A stretch of 64,000 bases of DNA from CAVQGZ01 sp963712175. GTDB lineage: Bacteria; Actinomycetota; Actinomycetes; Jiangellales; Jiangellaceae. Position numbers and translations under genes: made by a program. Below the pieces are notes generated by a model. The model made no database searches. It was given only the letters and a program-made list of their open reading frames with translations, and had not been told where the DNA came from. Every line of letters starts with the position of its first letter. Within the stretch, counting starts at the first letter, position 1. The stretch spans positions 124,001 to 188,000 of the forward strand of contig CAVQGZ010000004.1 of the NCBI GenBank assembly GCA_963712175.1. The letters are read 5' to 3'. This document shows, piece after piece, positions 54,273 through 62,958 of the stretch.

Positions 54273-55058
54273 TCAGATGCCCTGCCAGTCGGGCTTGCCG
54301 GCGAAGGTGTCCATGTAATAGGTCGAGAAGCGCAGCTGGCTGGCGGCGTCCTCGTCCACCACCACGGTCGCGTGCTGGTGCATCTGCAGGATCGAGGCAG
54401 GCCACCGGGCGGCGATCGGCCCTTCGACGCACTCGGCCACCGCCTGCGCCTTGTTCTTGCCGAAGCCCAGCATGACCGCGTGCCGGCTCTCCATGATCGT
54501 CCCCAGCCCCTGGGTGAGACAGTGCTTGGGAACCTGGTCGAGGTCACCGTCGAAGAAGCGGGCGTTGTCCTCGCGCGTCTTGGTCGTCAGCGTCTTCAGC
54601 CGCGTCCGCGACGTGAGCGAGGACATCGGCATGTTGAACGCCAGGTGTCCGTCCGCCCCGATCCCGAGGATCTGCAGGTCGATGCCACCGGCGTCCACGA
54701 TCTGCCGCTCGTAGTCCGTCGCAGCCTGCTCGAGGTCGTCGGCGAGGCCGTCCGGGCCGTGCACGGCGTCTCGTCCGAAGTCGACGTGGCTGGTGAACTC
54801 CCGCTCGATGAACGTCCGGTACAGCTCGGGGTGACCGGCCGGAAGCCCCACGTACTCGTCGAGGTTGAACGCCTGCGCCCTCGCGAAGCTCAGTCCCTCC
54901 TCCCGATGACGACGAACGAGCTCTCGGTAGACGCGCAGCGGCGTGGAGCCGGTCGCCAACCCGAGGACGGCGTCCGGCTTGCCGGTGAGCAGGCGGGTGT
55001 AGGCGTCCGCCACGATCGACGTCGCCTGGTCGGGCGTGCGAACGACGACGACCTCCAT
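54273..55058 (-). CDS. nagB: Glucosamine-6-phosphate deaminase, catalytic Glu replaced by Met
   Basis: 261 residues. Converts glucosamine 6-phosphate to fructose 6-phosphate and ammonia. GLATGSTPLRVYREL is the phosphate loop, FNLDEYVGL carries the ring-opening/enolisation Asp (D67), and LGIGADGHLAFN gives D136 and H138. In the E. coli enzyme the next relay residue is Glu148 (FNEP); here the reading is FNMP, so Met143 stands in its place. The codons are clear and two base changes separate GAG and ATG. It is last in the nagA-mutarotase-EIICB-nagB operon. Confidence 0.92.
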   Translation of the reverse strand: MEVVVVRTPDQATSIVADAYTRLLTGKPDAVLGLATGSTPLRVYRELVRRHREEGLSFARAQAFNLDEYVGLPAGHPELYRTFIEREFTSHVDFGRDAVHGPDGLADDLEQAATDYERQIVDAGGIDLQILGIGADGHLAFNMPMSSLTSRTRLKTLTTKTREDNARFFDGDLDQVPKHCLTQGLGTIMESRHAVMLGFGKNKAQAVAECVEGPIAARWPASILQMHQHATVVVDEDAASQLRFSTYYMDTFAGKPDWQGI

Positions 55059-55067
55059 GGCTACCTC

Positions 55068-56687
55068 CTACCGATCGCCGGTCGTCACAGGACTGCCTTG
55101 ATGTCGTCCTTCATCGACTCGGCCTTCGGCCCGAAGATGGCCTGGACGTTGTTGCCAACCTCGACGACACCGGCAGCGCCGAGGCCCTTCAACGCGGCCT
55201 TGTCCACCCTGCTGGGGTCGGTGACCTCCATGCGCAGGCGGGTGATGCAGGCGTCCACGTTCACGAGGTTCTCCCGCCCACCGAAGGCGGCGATGAGCTT
55301 CTCGGCCATGCTGTCGGTGGAGACCGGCGCCTTGGCCGTCGCTGCCGCGGCGGATCCGGAGGTCCGGCCGGCCTCGCTGGTCATCTCGAGGGGGTTCTCC
55401 GGTATCGCCTTCGTCGGTGAGGTTGGCTGCCTGCTCGGCCGCGAACTCGTCCTCTGGCTCGCGACCCGGGGTGTTGAGGTTCCACATCTTGATCGCGAAC
55501 CGGAAGAGGAAGTAGTAGATCAGCGCGAACACGACGCCCTGGATGATCAGCAGGTGGATGTTCTTGGCCGCCGGTGCTGTGCCGTAGAGCAGTAGGTCGA
55601 TGAGGCCGGCGGAGAACGAGAACCCCAGGTGGATGTCCAGCACGTAGGCGACGGCCATCGAGACCCCGGTCAGCAGCGCGTGCACCACGTACAGCGGGAA
55701 CGCGACGAACATGAACGCGAACTCCAGCGGCTCGGTGACCCCGGTGAAGAACGCGGTCAGCCCCGCAGCGGCCAAGATTCCCAGGGCGACGTTGCGCTGC
55801 GACTTGTTCGCCATGTGGATCATCGCGAGCGCGGCCATCGGCAGTCCGAACATGATCACGGGGTAGAAGCCCGAGGTGAGCAGGCCCGCGGTCTCGTCGC
55901 CCTGCGCGAATCGGGTGAGCTCGCCGGTCACGACGTCGCCGTCCTCGGTCGTGTAGGAGCCGTAGATGAACCAGATGTAGGAGTTCAGGATGTGGTGGAG
56001 CCCGATCGGGATCAGAAGGCGGTTGGAGACCCCGTAGAGGAACGCCCCGAAGGCTCCCGCGCCGGTGATGAACTCGCCCAGGCCCGTGAGGCCGCTGTTG
56101 AAGATCGGGTAGAAGTAGCTCATCCCGAAGCCGACGATCAGTGTCGCCAGCGAGACGGCGATCGGCACGAAGCGGCGTCCACCGAAGAAGCCCAGGTAGG
56201 ACGGCATCTTGATCGTGTGGTAGCGGTCGAACAGGTACGCCGTGATCAAGCCCACGACGATGCCGCCGAGGACGCTGTAGTTGATCATCACCTGGTTGCC
56301 GCCGGCGTCGACCTCACCCTCGAGGACGACGGGTGACATGGTGGTGAAGACGCCCTCGAGCACCAGGTAGCCGACCACGGCCGCAAGGCCGGTCGAGGCG
56401 TCAGCGTGCTTGGCGAACCCGATCGCCACACCGACGGCGAAGAGCAGGGGGAGGGCTGTGAACAGCGCGCCGCCTGCGGCACTCATCGCGTCGAAGAACG
56501 GCCCGATGATCGGTGCCTCGATCTTGCCCAGCAGGTCGGGCTGGCCGAGGCGCAGAAGTATGCCTGCCGCGGGGAGCACCGCGATCGGCAGCATGAGGCT
56601 CTTGCCGAGCCGCTGCAGCTGCGCGAAGGTCCGGCTGCCCAGGCTGTCCTTCTGCTTCGTGGAACCCGACGACACTGCTGCGCTCAT
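55068..56687 (-). CDS. PTS glucose/N-acetylglucosamine-type EIIC component (EIIC part of a probable frameshifted EIICB)
   Basis: Starts at the ATG 56687 (GGAG upstream). About 430 residues hold ten or so helices: LGKSLMLPIAVLPAAGILLR, GVSNRLLIPIGLHHILN, then GVTEPLEFAFMFVAF (EIIC signature). The frame then runs through a linker (GREPEDEFAAEQAANLTDE) and continues to 55068 without a stop but in a wrong, Arg-rich reading, because the EIIB domain is in another frame from about 55390. The break is at GGGGG (55390-55394). A single EIICB of about 530 residues is the natural reading. EIIA is not in the window. Confidence 0.85.
   Translation of the reverse strand: MSAAVSSGSTKQKDSLGSRTFAQLQRLGKSLMLPIAVLPAAGILLRLGQPDLLGKIEAPIIGPFFDAMSAAGGALFTALPLLFAVGVAIGFAKHADASTGLAAVVGYLVLEGVFTTMSPVVLEGEVDAGGNQVMINYSVLGGIVVGLITAYLFDRYHTIKMPSYLGFFGGRRFVPIAVSLATLIVGFGMSYFYPIFNSGLTGLGEFITGAGAFGAFLYGVSNRLLIPIGLHHILNSYIWFIYGSYTTEDGDVVTGELTRFAQGDETAGLLTSGFYPVIMFGLPMAALAMIHMANKSQRNVALGILAAAGLTAFFTGVTEPLEFAFMFVAFPLYVVHALLTGVSMAVAYVLDIHLGFSFSAGLIDLLLYGTAPAAKNIHLLIIQGVVFALIYYFLFRFAIKMWNLNTPGREPEDEFAAEQAANLTDEGDTGEPPRDDQRGRPDLRIRRGSDGQGAGLHRQHGREAHRRLRWAGEPRERGRLHHPPAHGGHRPQQGGQGRVEGPRRCRCRRGWQQRPGHLRAEGRVDEGRHQGSPVTTGDR
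55085..55384 (-). CDS. PTS EIIB domain (glucose family)
   Basis: 99 residues if it starts at the ATG 55384 after the EIIC linker. The phosphorylated Cys is in VNVDACITRLRMEV, with GGRENLVNVD before it and GNNVQAIFGPKAESMKDDI near the end, all EIIB signatures. It receives phosphate from EIIA and passes it to the sugar at EIIC. It may be the tail of EIICB after a frameshift, or a separate overlapping gene, as NagF is in Streptomyces; GGAGAA upstream gives it a possible ribosome site. Confidence 0.85.
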   Translation of the reverse strand: MTSEAGRTSGSAAAATAKAPVSTDSMAEKLIAAFGGRENLVNVDACITRLRMEVTDPSRVDKAALKGLGAAGVVEVGNNVQAIFGPKAESMKDDIKAVL

Positions 56688-56800
56688 CACCGCTCCGTCC
56701 TCGTGTGGGTGACCCCCGAATGACGGAGCGTAGGACCGCTGAGGGCGCTCTGGGGTGGATTCGTACAGACTGTGTCCGGCGTCCAGTCGGTCCCGAACGA

Positions 56801-57619
56801 TCACGCGGTCGCGGTCATGGTCAGCGTGGCAGCCCACGTCTGGTCGGCCGCGAGCGGCACCGGGTCCAGCACTGCCGGCTCCGCGCACACGAAGCCGCTC
56901 TCGTCGCCGGGCGGGACGTCTGGCAGCGCGTGCCCGGGTCCCGGATTCCAGACGACCCAGTCGCGGAAGCCGCCGGCCTGCAGCCTGAGGTCGGGCCGCG
57001 TGGGGTCGCGCAGCGTCAGGGGAGCAGGGACCTCCCGGATCATCAGGTCCTGTGGACCGGCCGCGGGCAGCGGCCCGTCAGGCAGTGTCACGGCACGTCC
57101 ACCCCCTGCGGCATCGACACCGGCCAGGCCTGACAGGCCCTCGATGACGGTGTCGGCTGTGCTGCCGACGGCGAGGTAGGCGTGCAGGGCGGCGGTGAAC
57201 ATGAATGGCTCCGCGCCGACGTTGGTCACCTGCAACGTAACGGCCAGCCGGTCACCGCGCGCCGTCGCCGACATCTGCAGCCCCGCTCGATGGGGCCAGC
57301 CCGGCTCGCTCTCGATCGTCGTCGCGAACCCCATCGACGCGTTGTGCGATCGCGGTGGCTCGAGCCGCCGCCACGCCCGGTCGCGGGCGAAGCCGTGCTT
57401 CGGCAGCTCGCCCAGGGCGCCGAACTGAGGGAAGACCACGGGAATGCCGCCGCGGATGGCGATCCCCGGACCACATCCGCTGGCCGAGCTCATCCACAGC
57501 CGCGACTCGCGTGCCCCGACCGGCCACCAGCCGGTCAGGTGCCCCCCATGAGCGCAGCCCTCGACCTTGGCGCCGTCGTCGCTGGTTCGCACGACCCGCT
57601 CGCAGGGGTTCTCGGCCAC
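56801..57619 (-). CDS. D-hexose-6-phosphate mutarotase-like (aldose 1-epimerase family)
   Basis: 272 residues from the GTG at 57619 with AGGAGAGG 8 nt upstream, just after the nagA stop (14 bp). RGGIPVVFPQFGALGELPKHGFARDRAW is the YeaD/hexose-6-P mutarotase signature with active-site His; FTAALHAYLAVG holds the second His; DWVVWNPGPGHA is the third conserved block. It would equilibrate anomers of phosphorylated sugars, consistent with the operon. Upstream codons in frame belong to the displaced nagA reading. Confidence 0.88.
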   Translation of the reverse strand: MAENPCERVVRTSDDGAKVEGCAHGGHLTGWWPVGARESRLWMSSASGCGPGIAIRGGIPVVFPQFGALGELPKHGFARDRAWRRLEPPRSHNASMGFATTIESEPGWPHRAGLQMSATARGDRLAVTLQVTNVGAEPFMFTAALHAYLAVGSTADTVIEGLSGLAGVDAAGGGRAVTLPDGPLPAAGPQDLMIREVPAPLTLRDPTRPDLRLQAGGFRDWVVWNPGPGHALPDVPPGDESGFVCAEPAVLDPVPLAADQTWAATLTMTATA

Positions 57620-57633
57620 TCGCAGATCCTCTC

Positions 57634-58759
57634 CTAGCCGGTGACGATCTCGCCCTGGTGCCAGACCCGGTGCAGGCGTAGGTCGGGGTCCAACGCCACC
57701 AGGTCGGCCGACTTCCCGACCGCGATGGCGCCGATGTCGTCGCGGGCCATGAGTCGCGCCGGCGTCGATCGCCGACGCCAGAACCGCGTCGGCGACGCTG
57801 AAGCCACCGTGCTGCACGACCAGGCGAAAGGCCTTGTCCATCGTGAGCGTGCTGCCGGCCAAGGCGCCGCCCTCGACCAGTCGGGCCACTCCGTCGCTCA
57901 CCGTGACGGCGAGGTCTCCGAGCATGTACTCGCCGTCGGCCTGCCCGGCTGCGGCCATGGCGTCCGTGACCAGGACGATGCGGTCGACCGGAACGGCGTG
58001 ACGGACCATCGCGATGACTGCGGGATGAAGGTGGATGCCGTCTGCGATGAGCTCGACGTGCATGCGTGGGTCGGCCATCAGCGCCGGGATCGGCCCTGGC
58101 CGGCGGTGGTGGATCGGACGCATCTGGTTGAACAGATGGGTGGCGACGCTGCCGCCCGCGTCGATGGCGGCTCGGGTCGTCTCCCAGTCTGCGTCCGTGT
58201 GGCCGATCGCCGGCAGGGCCCCGGCTGCGGCGATGCGGCGTACCGCGTCCATCCCGTGCTCGAGCTCGGGTGCCAGCGTCACCATGTGCACCGTTCCACG
58301 GGCGGCCGCCAGCACTGCGTCGACCTCGTCCGGGGACGGGGGGCGCAGCGTGGTCGGGTCGTGGGCTCCCTTCATCTGGGGGGCGATCCATGGTCCCTCC
58401 AGGTGAGTCCCTGCGATCAGGCCGTCCTCGACCAGCTCGGCCAGCGCGGAGACGTCGCGAAGCAGTGCCTCAGGGTGAGCCGAGACGAGGCTGGCTCCGA
58501 TCGTCGTCGTCCCGTGCCGCCGGTGCGCGCGCACGAACGTCGCGACCGACTCCTGGTCGGCACCGACGACGCTCGCACCGCCGCCGCCGTGGGTGTGGAT
58601 GTCGACGAACCCTGGGACGAGGTACCCGTCGCGAACCGGGGCGCCGTCGGGAACGACATCCGACACCGCGAGGATGCGTCCGTTCTCGACGGTGACGGCT
58701 CCCGGTGACAGAACCTGCGTGCCGGTGGCCACGGTGGTGGCGGCGAGGACCTGCTCCAT
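57634..58759 (-). CDS. nagA: N-acetylglucosamine-6-phosphate deacetylase, frameshifted near the C-terminus
   Basis: Amidohydrolase that makes glucosamine 6-phosphate from GlcNAc6P. From the ATG 58759: metal site FVDIHTHGGGG, Glu in THLEGPWIAPQMKG, His in IGHTDADWE and ATHLFNQMRP, and catalytic Asp in TDAMAAAG. All lie in the intact first frame. The last ~45 residues are correct only in another frame, TPARLMARDDIGAIAVGKSA to EIVTG ending at 57634. The break is near 57766-57770, where one extra base in GCGATCG fits (ASASTPARLM results). The active site is complete. Confidence 0.9.
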
Positions 58760-58819
58760 CGCGTCAGCCAACCACTCCCGGCGGGAGCGTGTCGCAGGGT
58801 TGTGCGGGTATCGACCGCG

Positions 58820-59254
58820 TCAGGTCGTGGGCCGCTCGCGAAAGGAGAACCACGCGGCGGCGAGGGTGACGGCGAAGAGACCCACGAGCACTGTGCTGAG
58901 AAGGCTGCTGCTCTGGTAGCCCTGCATCACGAACTGATCAGGGTTGGCGGGGTCGTACTGGATCGGCACGGGCCCTCCCTCGGCCGGGAGCCAGGTGAGT
59001 CGGTCGGTGCTGGCCTCGACCTGCTCATCCCCGCCAGCCGTGAACCGGACGGTGATGGTGGTGGGATCGCCCCGGTCCACGTCCACGACCCGGCCGATGA
59101 CGGACCGGTAGCTGTTCAGACCTGGGTTCGTCGCCGCCCACGAGGCGCCGGCACCTAGCAGAAGCGCCAGGGCGAGGACCAGCAGCACCCCGACGCGTCG
59201 TCGGCGGCTCTGCCGCCGCCAGGCCGCCTGCCAGCCGCCGCGATCTGCTGCCAC
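58820..59254 (-). CDS. DUF3592 domain-containing membrane protein
   Basis: 144 residues. Membrane helix at about 21-42, an extracytoplasmic beta domain with VIGRVVDVDRGDPTTITVRF and VPIQYDPANPDQFVMQG (the DUF3592 pattern), then a second helix at about 117-136. Function unknown. Divergent from the lipoprotein gene by 40 bp. Confidence 0.85.
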   Translation of the reverse strand: MAADRGGWQAAWRRQSRRRRVGVLLVLALALLLGAGASWAATNPGLNSYRSVIGRVVDVDRGDPTTITVRFTAGGDEQVEASTDRLTWLPAEGGPVPIQYDPANPDQFVMQGYQSSSLLSTVLVGLFAVTLAAAWFSFRERPTT

Positions 59255-59294
59255 CCACCGACTATCGCACGACGATCAGTGGGAGCATCGACCG

Positions 59295-59723
59295 GTGGCA
59301 GTCCGGACCGTCGTGCTCCTTCTGAGCGCCCTGCTGTCATGCATGGCGCTCGCGGGGTGCGGGGAGGGAACCTTTCTCGGCCGGGAACCGCCGTACCCGG
59401 CGGTTGAGGCCGAGGACGTCGTGACGTCGGTCGACCCAGCAACGGGACTGCGGTGGATCTCGGTCGACGCCCTGCCCGACACCGCCCGGGCGACGCTCAC
59501 GCTGCTGCACGCGGAGGGCTCGTCGCCTGCCCCGGTCGTCGGCACGCCGTTCGCCAACGACGACGCGCTGCTGCCCGCGCAGGCAGACGGCTACTACACG
59601 GCCTACTCGGTGCCCGACCCTGATGGGGGCGCAGCGACGTCCTGGCACCTGGTTCTCGGCGCCGAGTTCGAGGTGTTCTGGACGGCCAACGACTTCGCCA
59701 CGTTCCGCCGTGTGCAGGAGTAG
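59295..59723 (+). CDS. Lipoprotein with a degenerate RNase Sa/barnase-like fold
   Basis: 142 residues. Lipobox LAGC (Cys22). Residues about 55-142 align with microbial guanyl-specific ribonucleases: ALPDTARATLTLL against ALPPEATDTLNLI, FANDDALLPAQADGYYTAYS against FQNRESVLPTQSYGYYHEYT, and TANDFATFRRV against TGDHYATFSLI. The catalytic Glu54, Arg65, Arg69 and His85 of RNase Sa become Ala103, non-Arg residues and Asp133, so activity is not expected. It may be a binding or inhibitor-like remnant. The alignment is by eye. Confidence 0.75.
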   Translation: MAVRTVVLLLSALLSCMALAGCGEGTFLGREPPYPAVEAEDVVTSVDPATGLRWISVDALPDTARATLTLLHAEGSSPAPVVGTPFANDDALLPAQADGYYTAYSVPDPDGGAATSWHLVLGAEFEVFWTANDFATFRRVQE

Positions 59724-59778
59724 TGGACGCGCGGCGAACCTTGTCCCTGACCCGGCGTCGCGGGTTGTCAGCTGCGGG

Positions 59779-59850
59779 TGGGCGCAGCTGGGTTCGAACC
59801 AGCGACCCCCTGCTTGTAAGGCAGGTGCTCTCCCGCTGAGCTATGCGCCC
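59779..59850 (-). tRNA. tRNA-Val (TAC)
   Basis: On the minus strand: acceptor GGGCGCA pairs with TGCGCCC, the D-arm begins TAGCTCAGCGGGAGAGC, the anticodon stem CCTGC/GCAGG encloses loop CTTACAA (anticodon TAC), and the T-arm has GGTTCGAACCC. The 3' CCA is not encoded (CCC follows the discriminator). Confidence 0.95.
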
Positions 59851-59936
59851 GTCGCCTGACGGCGGCGCCCAGGGTAACCGGCATGGCGGCGTCGACCGCT
59901 GCCGTGCCGTCACTGCTTGCCGATTAGTCTCGCCGC

Positions 59937-61100
59937 ATGGCCACCGTCGGGGACGTCGTCGCTGCCATGCAGCGCCGCTACCCGTCCGCCTTGGCTGAGT
60001 CGTGGGATGCCGTCGGGCTCACGTGTGGAGACCCCACCGCAGAGGTGCGCCGGGTCTTGTTCGCGGTCGACCCGGCCCCCGTCGTCGTGGCCGAGGCGAT
60101 CGACTCGAATGTCGATCTGCTCGTCACCCATCATCCACTGCTGCTGCGCGGCGTCCACTCCGTTGCGAGGTCATCGCCGAAGGGGCGAGTCGTCCACGAC
60201 CTGATTCGTGCGGGTGTGGCGTTGTTCTCTGCCCACACCAACGCCGACAGCGCCGCGCCCGGCGTGTCCGATGCCCTGGCCGACGCGCTTGGCGTGGTCG
60301 AGCTGAAGCCGCTCGTCCCCACGACCGAGGAGCTGGACAAGGTCGTCACCTTCGTCCCGCACGCAGCAGCGCAGGCAGTGCTCACCGCGTTGGCGGAGGC
60401 CGGCGCCGGGCGTATCGGCAACTACGACCGCTGTGGGTACCTGCTCGAGGGCACTGGGACGTTCCGGCCGCTGGCGGGGGCCAACCCGACCATCGGCGAG
60501 GTTGGTGTCGTCGAGGAGGTCGCCGAGACGCGGCTCGAGATGGTGCTGTCGCGCGATCGCCGTTCGGCCGTCGTGTCGGCACTCCGGGCGGCCCATCCGT
60601 ACGAGGAGCCAGCATTCGACCTGTTCGAGCTGGCCGCCTTCGACTCCCGCCAGGGCTTGGGTCGCGTCGGGAGTCTCCCTGAGCCCGAGACTCTCGAAGA
60701 CCTGGTCGGAAGGGTCGCGGCCGCTCTTCCAGCCACCGTTGCAGGAATCCAGGCGGGGGGAGACCCCGACCGCGTCGTGCAGCGCATCGCTGTGTGCGCA
60801 GGCGCCGGCGACTCGATGCTCGGGGCGGCTGCTCGTGTGCAGGCTGACGCCTTCGTCACGGCTGACCTGCGCCACCACCCAGCGTCGGAGGCGATGGAGG
60901 CCGGGGGTGCCTCGCTGGTCAACGTCTCGCACTGGGCGTCGGAGTGGCCATGGCTGCGCATGGCGGCGGACCTGCTGATTGAGGATCTGGGCAGCGCGGC
61001 CGCCGCCCTTGACGTCCACGTGAGTGAGACGTGCACCGATCCATGGACGATGCATGCCGAGTCGTTGTCCCGAGACCTGCTGGAGGAAGACGACGCATGA
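59937..61100 (+). CDS. Nif3-like dinuclear metal center protein
   Basis: 387 residues, the long form of the Nif3/GCH1-type1-like family (DUF34). The metal site is seen in DLLVTHHPLLLRG and LFSAHTNADSA (N-terminal) and VNVSHWASEWPW (C-terminal), with a central PII-like insert containing YDRCGYLLEGTGTFRPL. Function is unresolved; a metal-dependent hydrolase is proposed. Stop overlaps the zinc-ribbon start (ATGA), as in other actinobacteria. Confidence 0.93.
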   Translation: MATVGDVVAAMQRRYPSALAESWDAVGLTCGDPTAEVRRVLFAVDPAPVVVAEAIDSNVDLLVTHHPLLLRGVHSVARSSPKGRVVHDLIRAGVALFSAHTNADSAAPGVSDALADALGVVELKPLVPTTEELDKVVTFVPHAAAQAVLTALAEAGAGRIGNYDRCGYLLEGTGTFRPLAGANPTIGEVGVVEEVAETRLEMVLSRDRRSAVVSALRAAHPYEEPAFDLFELAAFDSRQGLGRVGSLPEPETLEDLVGRVAAALPATVAGIQAGGDPDRVVQRIAVCAGAGDSMLGAAARVQADAFVTADLRHHPASEAMEAGGASLVNVSHWASEWPWLRMAADLLIEDLGSAAAALDVHVSETCTDPWTMHAESLSRDLLEEDDA

Positions 61101-61835
61101 GCGGATTTGCCCCACAGGAGCAGCGACGACTGCTCGATCTGCAGGAGGTCGACTCCCGCACGGACGTTCTCGACCAGCAGTGGCGAGCTCACCCGGCCGT
61201 GCACGCCATCCATCGAGCTGTCCGAGCGGTCAGCGACTCTCGAAGACGAGAAGGCGGCGGCCGAGCAGGCGGTCCAGGACACCCGTGGTCGGGTCAGGTC
61301 CGCCGAGCGCGAGGCCGAGGACATCCGGGCCAGGCAGGCCAAGGACCAGAAGCGTCTTGACGCCGGCAGCGTCTCGTCACCTCGGGAGCTGGAGAGCCTG
61401 CAGCACGAGATCGCCACGCTGCAGACCAAGCTCGACGACGTCGAGACCATCGAGCTCGAGGCAATGGAGGAGCTCGACTCGGTCGAGGCGACACTCGCCG
61501 GTGTGGCGGCGAGCCTGGCGGCTGTCATCGGCGACCGTGGGCGCCACGAGCAAGAGCTGTCCGAGGCCCGCTCGGCCATCGACGCCGAGCGCGAGGCGCT
61601 TGCCGCCGACCGCGCCCAGATGCTCGACGACATCTCTCCCGAGCTCGTTGCGCAGTACGAGCGGGCCCGCAAGCAGCACGGTGGCGTCGGCGTCGGGGCG
61701 CTTCGCCACGGTCGCTGCGAGGGGTGCCGGTTGTCGCTGACTCCCGCTGACCTGTCCCGGGTTCATGCCGCGCCTGAGGACGAGCTGCTTCGTTGCGAGG
61801 AGTGTGGACGCCTGCTGGTCCGGGTCGAGGACTGA
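61097..61835 (+). CDS. Zinc ribbon domain protein with coiled coil, apparent frameshift
   Basis: From the ATG at 61097 the reading MSGFAPQEQRRLLDLQEVDS... to AVHAI is family-like. Near 61211-61222 the sense passes to another frame: ELSERSATLEDEKAAAEQAV and the long coiled coil (to about residue 190), then the C-terminal zinc ribbon with CEGC and CEEC ending LLVRVED. One extra base near CCATCCATCG (61210-61219) explains it. The family is the C4-type zinc ribbon (DUF164-like) protein between Nif3 and RNase H in actinobacteria. Function unknown. Confidence 0.82.
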
Positions 61836-62929
61836 TGCCTCGACACCTGGTCGTCGAGGCTGACGGCGGCTCCCGCGGCAACCCCGGCCCGGCTGCCTAC
61901 GGCACCGTCGTGAGGGACGGCGAGACGGGTGAGGTGCTTGTCGAGCGCGCCGAGTCGATCGGCGTGGCCAGCAACAACGTTGCCGAGTACCGAGGACTGA
62001 TCGCCGGTCTCGAGGAGGCGCACCGCATCGACTCTGAGGCTCGCATCGACGTTCGGCTGGACTCCAAGCTCATCGTGGAGCAGATGTCGGGACGGTGGAA
62101 GATCAAGCACCCCGACATGCGTGCCCTTGCGCTGCGGGCGCGTGACGTCCACGACATGTCTGCCGTCAGCTGGACATGGGTGCCACGGTCGCAGAACGCC
62201 CACGCCGACCGGCTGCTGAACGACGTGCTGGACGGTAAGTCGGCTGGGCAAGGTAGCGAGGGCCTGGCCGAGGAGCGCACCCGCCGACCCCTGCTGCGCC
62301 CGGCAGCCCTGGGTGAGCCGACCACTCTCGTCCTGCTCCGCCACGGTGAGACCCCGTTGACGGTCCAGAGACGCTTCTCCGGTCGCGGCGGCCAGGACGT
62401 CGGGCTCACCGATGCCGGTCGGCGACAGGTTGAGCGGGCGGCGGCGATGATCGAGCGACGAGCAGGCGCGGACCGACCGACCGCGGTGGTCGCCTCGCCG
62501 CTGCTGCGGACCCAGGAGTCTGCCCGGATCGTGGCGGACCGGGTGGGGCTCGACGTCGAGACCCTCGACGACCTCGCTGAGATGTCCTTCGGGGACTGGG
62601 ACGGGCTCACGTTCGGCGAGGCCCGCAAGCGCGACGAGCGGTTCTTCGACGCCTGGCTGTCGGACCCGACGATCGCCCCTCCTGGCGGTGAGTCGTTGGT
62701 GGATCTTGCCGGGCGCGTGGCCCGAGCGCGTGAACGGCTGGTCGAGCGCTTCGAGTCCCAGACCGTGCTCCTGGTGTCGCACGCGATGCCCGTCAAGTCG
62801 GTCGTCGTGTCGGCGCTGGGTGCCCCGGTCTCGTCCGTACACCAGGTCGACGTGGCCCCGGCGTCGCTCAGCGAGGTGGCGTACTTCTCCGACGGTCGCC
62901 CCAGCCTGCGTGCGCTCGGACTTCGCTGA
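61835..62929 (+). CDS. Bifunctional RNase H / histidine phosphatase
   Basis: 364 residues. N-terminal RNase HI: VEADGGSRGNPGPAAYG (first Asp), NNVAEYRGLIAGLEEA (Glu), RLDSKLIVEQM (Asp) and NAHADRLLN (last Asp). The C-terminal half is a phosphoglycerate mutase-like phosphatase: LVLLRHGETPLT catalytic His, SPLLRTQESA, and LLVSHAMPVK second His. This fusion matches the mycobacterial Rv2228c type (RNase H with CobC-like domain, alpha-ribazole phosphatase). Start overlaps the previous stop by one base. Confidence 0.93.
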   Translation: MPRHLVVEADGGSRGNPGPAAYGTVVRDGETGEVLVERAESIGVASNNVAEYRGLIAGLEEAHRIDSEARIDVRLDSKLIVEQMSGRWKIKHPDMRALALRARDVHDMSAVSWTWVPRSQNAHADRLLNDVLDGKSAGQGSEGLAEERTRRPLLRPAALGEPTTLVLLRHGETPLTVQRRFSGRGGQDVGLTDAGRRQVERAAAMIERRAGADRPTAVVASPLLRTQESARIVADRVGLDVETLDDLAEMSFGDWDGLTFGEARKRDERFFDAWLSDPTIAPPGGESLVDLAGRVARARERLVERFESQTVLLVSHAMPVKSVVVSALGAPVSSVHQVDVAPASLSEVAYFSDGRPSLRALGLR

Positions 62930-62958
62930 TTGCGCCGTGACCGGCGTACGCTGGTGGC

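Noticed and set aside
59623..59859. Plus-strand ORF ending SNQRPPACKAGALPLSYAPV
   Set aside because: It is the translated antisense of tRNA-Val; not a gene.
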